In this document: one piece after another, positions 5,939 through 7,362 of the stretch
Numbering within the stretch: the stretch's first letter is position 1
Layout: every line of letters starts with the position of its first letter
DNA from: Trueperaceae bacterium
GTDB taxonomy: Bacteria > Deinococcota > Deinococci > Deinococcales > Trueperaceae
Length of the DNA: 7,362 nt
Reading direction: 5' to 3'
NCBI GenBank assembly: GCA_029210865.1
Contig: JARGGE010000132.1
Coordinates: forward strand, 1-7,362
The notes under the pieces: model-generated
The model's database searches: none
What the model saw: only the letters and a program-made list of their open reading frames with translations
What the model was told of the DNA's origin: nothing
Made by a program: the position numbers and the translations under genes

Positions 5939-6150
5939 CGCTCGCCGAACCCGTCGAGGAGCTCGTCGACGCGTTCGGCGAAGGGCTCGGCCTCGAAGAG
6001 GCCGGCCGCCGGCACGGGCCGCACCACCGCGTCGCGTACCGCGGCCCGGATCACCTCGGCCTCGGACGCGCCGCGCCGCGCCGCCTCGCCACCCGACCGC
6101 CGCTCCTGGAGCGCCCGGGTAGCATGGGGAACGGAGGCAACCCTGATGAA
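5935..6150 (-). pseudogene. VapB-like antitoxin frame lacking a usable full-length start (truncated or decayed)
   Basis: The coordinates mark the open frame, 71 codons after an in-frame TAG at 6151-6153; the coding part is probably shorter. The segment EAARRGASEAEVIRAAVRDA (residues 22-41) looks like the helical part of a ribbon-helix-helix antitoxin. The end LFEAEPFAERVDELLDGFGER (51-71) resembles the toxin-binding tail of VapB proteins coupled to PIN toxins. Its TGA overlaps the vapC GTG by 4 bases. The usual N-terminal beta-strand is not found in any minus-strand frame. There is no in-frame ATG, TTG or CTG. The only in-frame GTG (6054) would give a 39-residue peptide with a weak GAGG upstream. 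The upstream end also runs through the promoter and first codons of the divergent reductase. Truncation is my preferred reading. A functional mini-antitoxin from 6054, or a non-standard start, are the alternatives. Confidence 0.5.
6120..6137 (+). promoter_or_regulatory. -10 element TAGCAT and Shine-Dalgarno GGAGG of the aldo/keto reductase gene
   Basis: TAGCAT (6120-6125) is the only TA step in this stretch. GGAGG (6133-6137) lies 8 bases before the ATG at 6146, an ideal spacing. If the hexamer works, transcription starts near 6132 with a leader of only about 14 bases beginning at the ribosome site. This differs from the leaderless starts elsewhere in the window. The same nine bases, GTAGCATGG, recur at 7107-7115. 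Confidence 0.5.
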
Positions 6151-7093
6151 CTACCGCAGACTCGGCCGAACCGGCATGAAGGTGAGCGCCGTCAGCCTCG
6201 GCGCCTGGACCACCTACGGAGGCTCCGTCCAAGACAAGCAGCTGATCACCGACATCGTGGCCAAGGCCTTCGAGAAGGGCGTCAACTTCTTCGACAACGC
6301 CGACGCGTACGCGCGCGGCGCGGGCGAGACCTTCATGGGCGAGGTCTTCGCCGACCTGGCCATCCCCCGCCACCAGCTCGTCCTGTCGACCAAGGTCTTC
6401 TGGCCCATGTCCGACGGCGTCAACGACCGCGGCCTGTCGCGCAAGCACGTCCTGGAGTCGATCGACCTGTCGCTCGAACGCCTGCAGACCGATTACGTCG
6501 ACCTGTACTTCGCGCACCGCTACGACCCCGAGACGCCGATGGAAGAGATCGTCGACGCCTTCAGCGACGTCGTCCGCAGCGGCCGCGCCCACTACTGGGG
6601 CACGAGCGAGTGGACGCCCGCGCAGATCGCCGAGGCGCACACGTACGCCACGGCGAACGGCCTGGTCGCACCCGTGACCGAGCAGCCGCAGTACTCGATG
6701 CTCTACCGCGAGCGGGTCGAGGAGCAGGTCCTGCCGACCACCGAACCCAAGGGGATCGGGCTGGTCGTGTGGAGCCCGCTCGCGATGGGCATGCTGACGG
6801 GCAAGTACGACGACGGCGTGCCGGCGGGTTCGCGCTTCGCCGACAACGACGGCTTCCGCGAGCGCTTCCTCACCGAGGCCAACGTCGCCAAGGTCAAGGC
6901 GCTCAAGCCGATCGCCGACGAGCTCGGCATCACCCGCGCGCAGCTCGCGCTCGCGTGGGTGCTGCGCCAGAGCGGCGTCTCGAGCGTGATCACCGGCGCC
7001 ACCAAGGTCGCCCAGATCGAGGAGACGGTCGCGGCCGCCGAGGTCGTGCTCGACGCGGCCACGCTCGAGCGCATCGACCGCACGCTGGCCTGA
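6146..7093 (+). CDS. Aldo/keto reductase, Kv-beta-like (AKR6-type) NADPH-dependent oxidoreductase
   Basis: A 315-residue (beta/alpha)8-barrel protein of full family length, cytoplasmic, expected to reduce aldehydes or ketones with NADPH. The catalytic tetrad is D50, Y55 (FFDNADAYARG, 48-58), K83 (LVLSTKVFW, 78-86) and H124 (DLYFAHRYDPETPMEEIV, 119-136). Similarity to voltage-gated potassium-channel beta subunits and their bacterial relatives is marked: YRRLGRTGMKVSAVSLGAW (3-21), GLSRKHVLESIDLSLERLQ (96-114), HYWGTSEWTPAQI (149-161), WSPLAMGMLTGKYDDGVP (209-226) and VSSVITGATKVAQIEETV (278-295), the last probably in cofactor binding. The ATG at 6146 has a strong GGAGG site 8 bases upstream. 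The gene is divergent from vapBC and ends 26 bases before the epimerase gene, which has its own -10. The substrate is unknown; detoxification of reactive carbonyls is a reasonable guess only. Confidence 0.94.
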   Translation: MNYRRLGRTGMKVSAVSLGAWTTYGGSVQDKQLITDIVAKAFEKGVNFFDNADAYARGAGETFMGEVFADLAIPRHQLVLSTKVFWPMSDGVNDRGLSRKHVLESIDLSLERLQTDYVDLYFAHRYDPETPMEEIVDAFSDVVRSGRAHYWGTSEWTPAQIAEAHTYATANGLVAPVTEQPQYSMLYRERVEEQVLPTTEPKGIGLVVWSPLAMGMLTGKYDDGVPAGSRFADNDGFRERFLTEANVAKVKALKPIADELGITRAQLALAWVLRQSGVSSVITGATKVAQIEETVAAAEVVLDAATLERIDRTLA

Positions 7094-7107
7094 CCACCCA
7101 CACCCCG

Positions 7108-7113
7108 TAGCAT
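7108..7113 (+). promoter_or_regulatory. -10 element TAGCAT of the NAD(P)H-hydrate epimerase gene (leaderless start)
   Basis: TAGCAT is followed by 6 bases (GGCCCC) and the ATG at 7120. It contains the only TA step in the 26-base gap after the reductase stop, and there is no Shine-Dalgarno sequence. It predicts a leaderless transcript independent of the reductase gene, although read-through from that gene is possible because no terminator is visible. Confidence 0.58.
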
Positions 7114-7119
7114 GGCCCC

Positions 7120-7362
7120 ATGATCGTGCTGCGCGCTCAGGACGTCGCGGCGCTCGACGCCGCCGCCGCTTCCGCCGGCCACCCCCCCGACGTGCTCATG
7201 GCGCGCGCCGGCCTCGCGGTGGCCGGCGTCGCCGTCCGGTTCGCGCCCGCCGCCCGGCGGGTGGTCGTGCTCGCGGGCCCAGGCAACAACGGGGGCGACG
7301 GCTATCTGGTTGCTGCCAACGCCTGCCGGCACGGTCTGGACGTTCGGTGCCTTGCGGTGGCG
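7120..7362 (+). CDS. nnrE: NAD(P)H-hydrate epimerase (YjeF N-terminal domain), 5' part only
   Basis: The first 81 codons are present and the frame is open to the window edge. The protein begins MIVLRAQDVAALDAAAASAG, continues with DVLMARAGLAVA (24-35), and then VVVLAGPGNNGGDGYLVAAN (48-67), which carries the G-P-G-N-N-G-G-D-G signature of the YjeF N-terminal (epimerase) domain. The enzyme interconverts the R and S epimers of damaged, hydrated NAD(P)H so that the dehydratase can repair both. In many bacteria this domain is fused to the ADP-dependent dehydratase (NnrD); whether that is so here lies beyond the window. The ATG is placed by the family N-terminus and by TAGCAT six bases upstream. 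Confidence 0.92.
   Translation, partial: MIVLRAQDVAALDAAAASAGHPPDVLMARAGLAVAGVAVRFAPAARRVVVLAGPGNNGGDGYLVAANACRHGLDVRCLAVA

Noticed and set aside
5312..6145. N-terminal extension of the aldo/keto reductase frame
   Set aside because: It runs antisense to the mutase and vapBC. The reductase barrel begins at MNYRRLGRTG with a strong ribosome site before 6146.
5939..6640. Upstream extension of the VapC frame to a 370-residue minus-strand protein
   Set aside because: The extra residues overlap the reductase in antisense and show no domain. The PIN domain starts exactly at the GTG at 5938, coupled to the antitoxin stop.
6124..7110. ATG within TAGCATGGGG as a leaderless start of a plus-strand gene
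   Set aside because: This frame is out of register with the reductase and gives an Arg-rich, motif-free product; the ATG is incidental to the -10 box.
1..7362. CRISPR array, tRNA, rRNA, riboswitch, insertion sequence or attachment site
   Set aside because: No regularly spaced repeats, no tRNA-like cloverleaf, no transposase or integrase motif and no terminal inverted repeats were seen. Intergenic gaps are all under 220 bases.

Overview
This is GC-rich bacterial chromosomal DNA (roughly 70% G+C by eye), densely packed with genes in short convergent and divergent blocks. No rRNA, tRNA, CRISPR array, insertion sequence or phage gene is visible. Most transcription units begin with a TANNNT -10-like hexamer only 5 to 9 bases before the start codon and have no Shine-Dalgarno sequence. 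This points to leaderless mRNAs, as described in Deinococcus. With the gene content it suggests a member of the Deinococcota (possibly near Trueperaceae). The assignment is an inference from style, and an actinobacterium is not excluded.

Layout. Bases 1-129 (minus) hold the signal-peptide end of an exported protein cut by the window edge. A 214-base divergent intergenic region follows, with an inverted repeat (245-266) and the promoter of a HIT-family nucleotide-binding protein (344-700, plus). Next is a tight plus-strand cluster, 775-3942: a Fur-family metalloregulator, a YibE/F-like eight-helix membrane protein with a histidine tail, a Yip1-like membrane protein, and a membrane-anchored alpha/beta-hydrolase-like protein. 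The genes are joined by a 4-base overlap, a 5-base gap and a 1-base overlap. A 20-bp perfect palindrome (712-731) precedes the regulator.

The minus-strand block facing it holds the catalytic subunit of a split methylmalonyl-CoA mutase (3956-5500). Upstream of that, on the same strand, is a VapC-type PIN toxin (5528-5938). It is coupled by 4 bases to a VapB-like antitoxin frame that has no proper start codon (up to 6150). Head-to-head with this lies a plus-strand aldo/keto reductase of the Kv-beta-like type (6146-7093), followed by the start of an NAD(P)H-hydrate epimerase gene (7120 to the window end).

How the genes fit together. The mutase, the reductase and the nicotinamide-nucleotide repair enzyme are ordinary metabolic genes with separate promoters. 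The most interesting part is the Fur/YibE-F/Yip1/hydrolase cluster. Its arrangement suggests a metal-responsive membrane system of unknown function, possibly autoregulated through the palindrome. The toxin-antitoxin pair looks decayed or unusually built on the antitoxin side.
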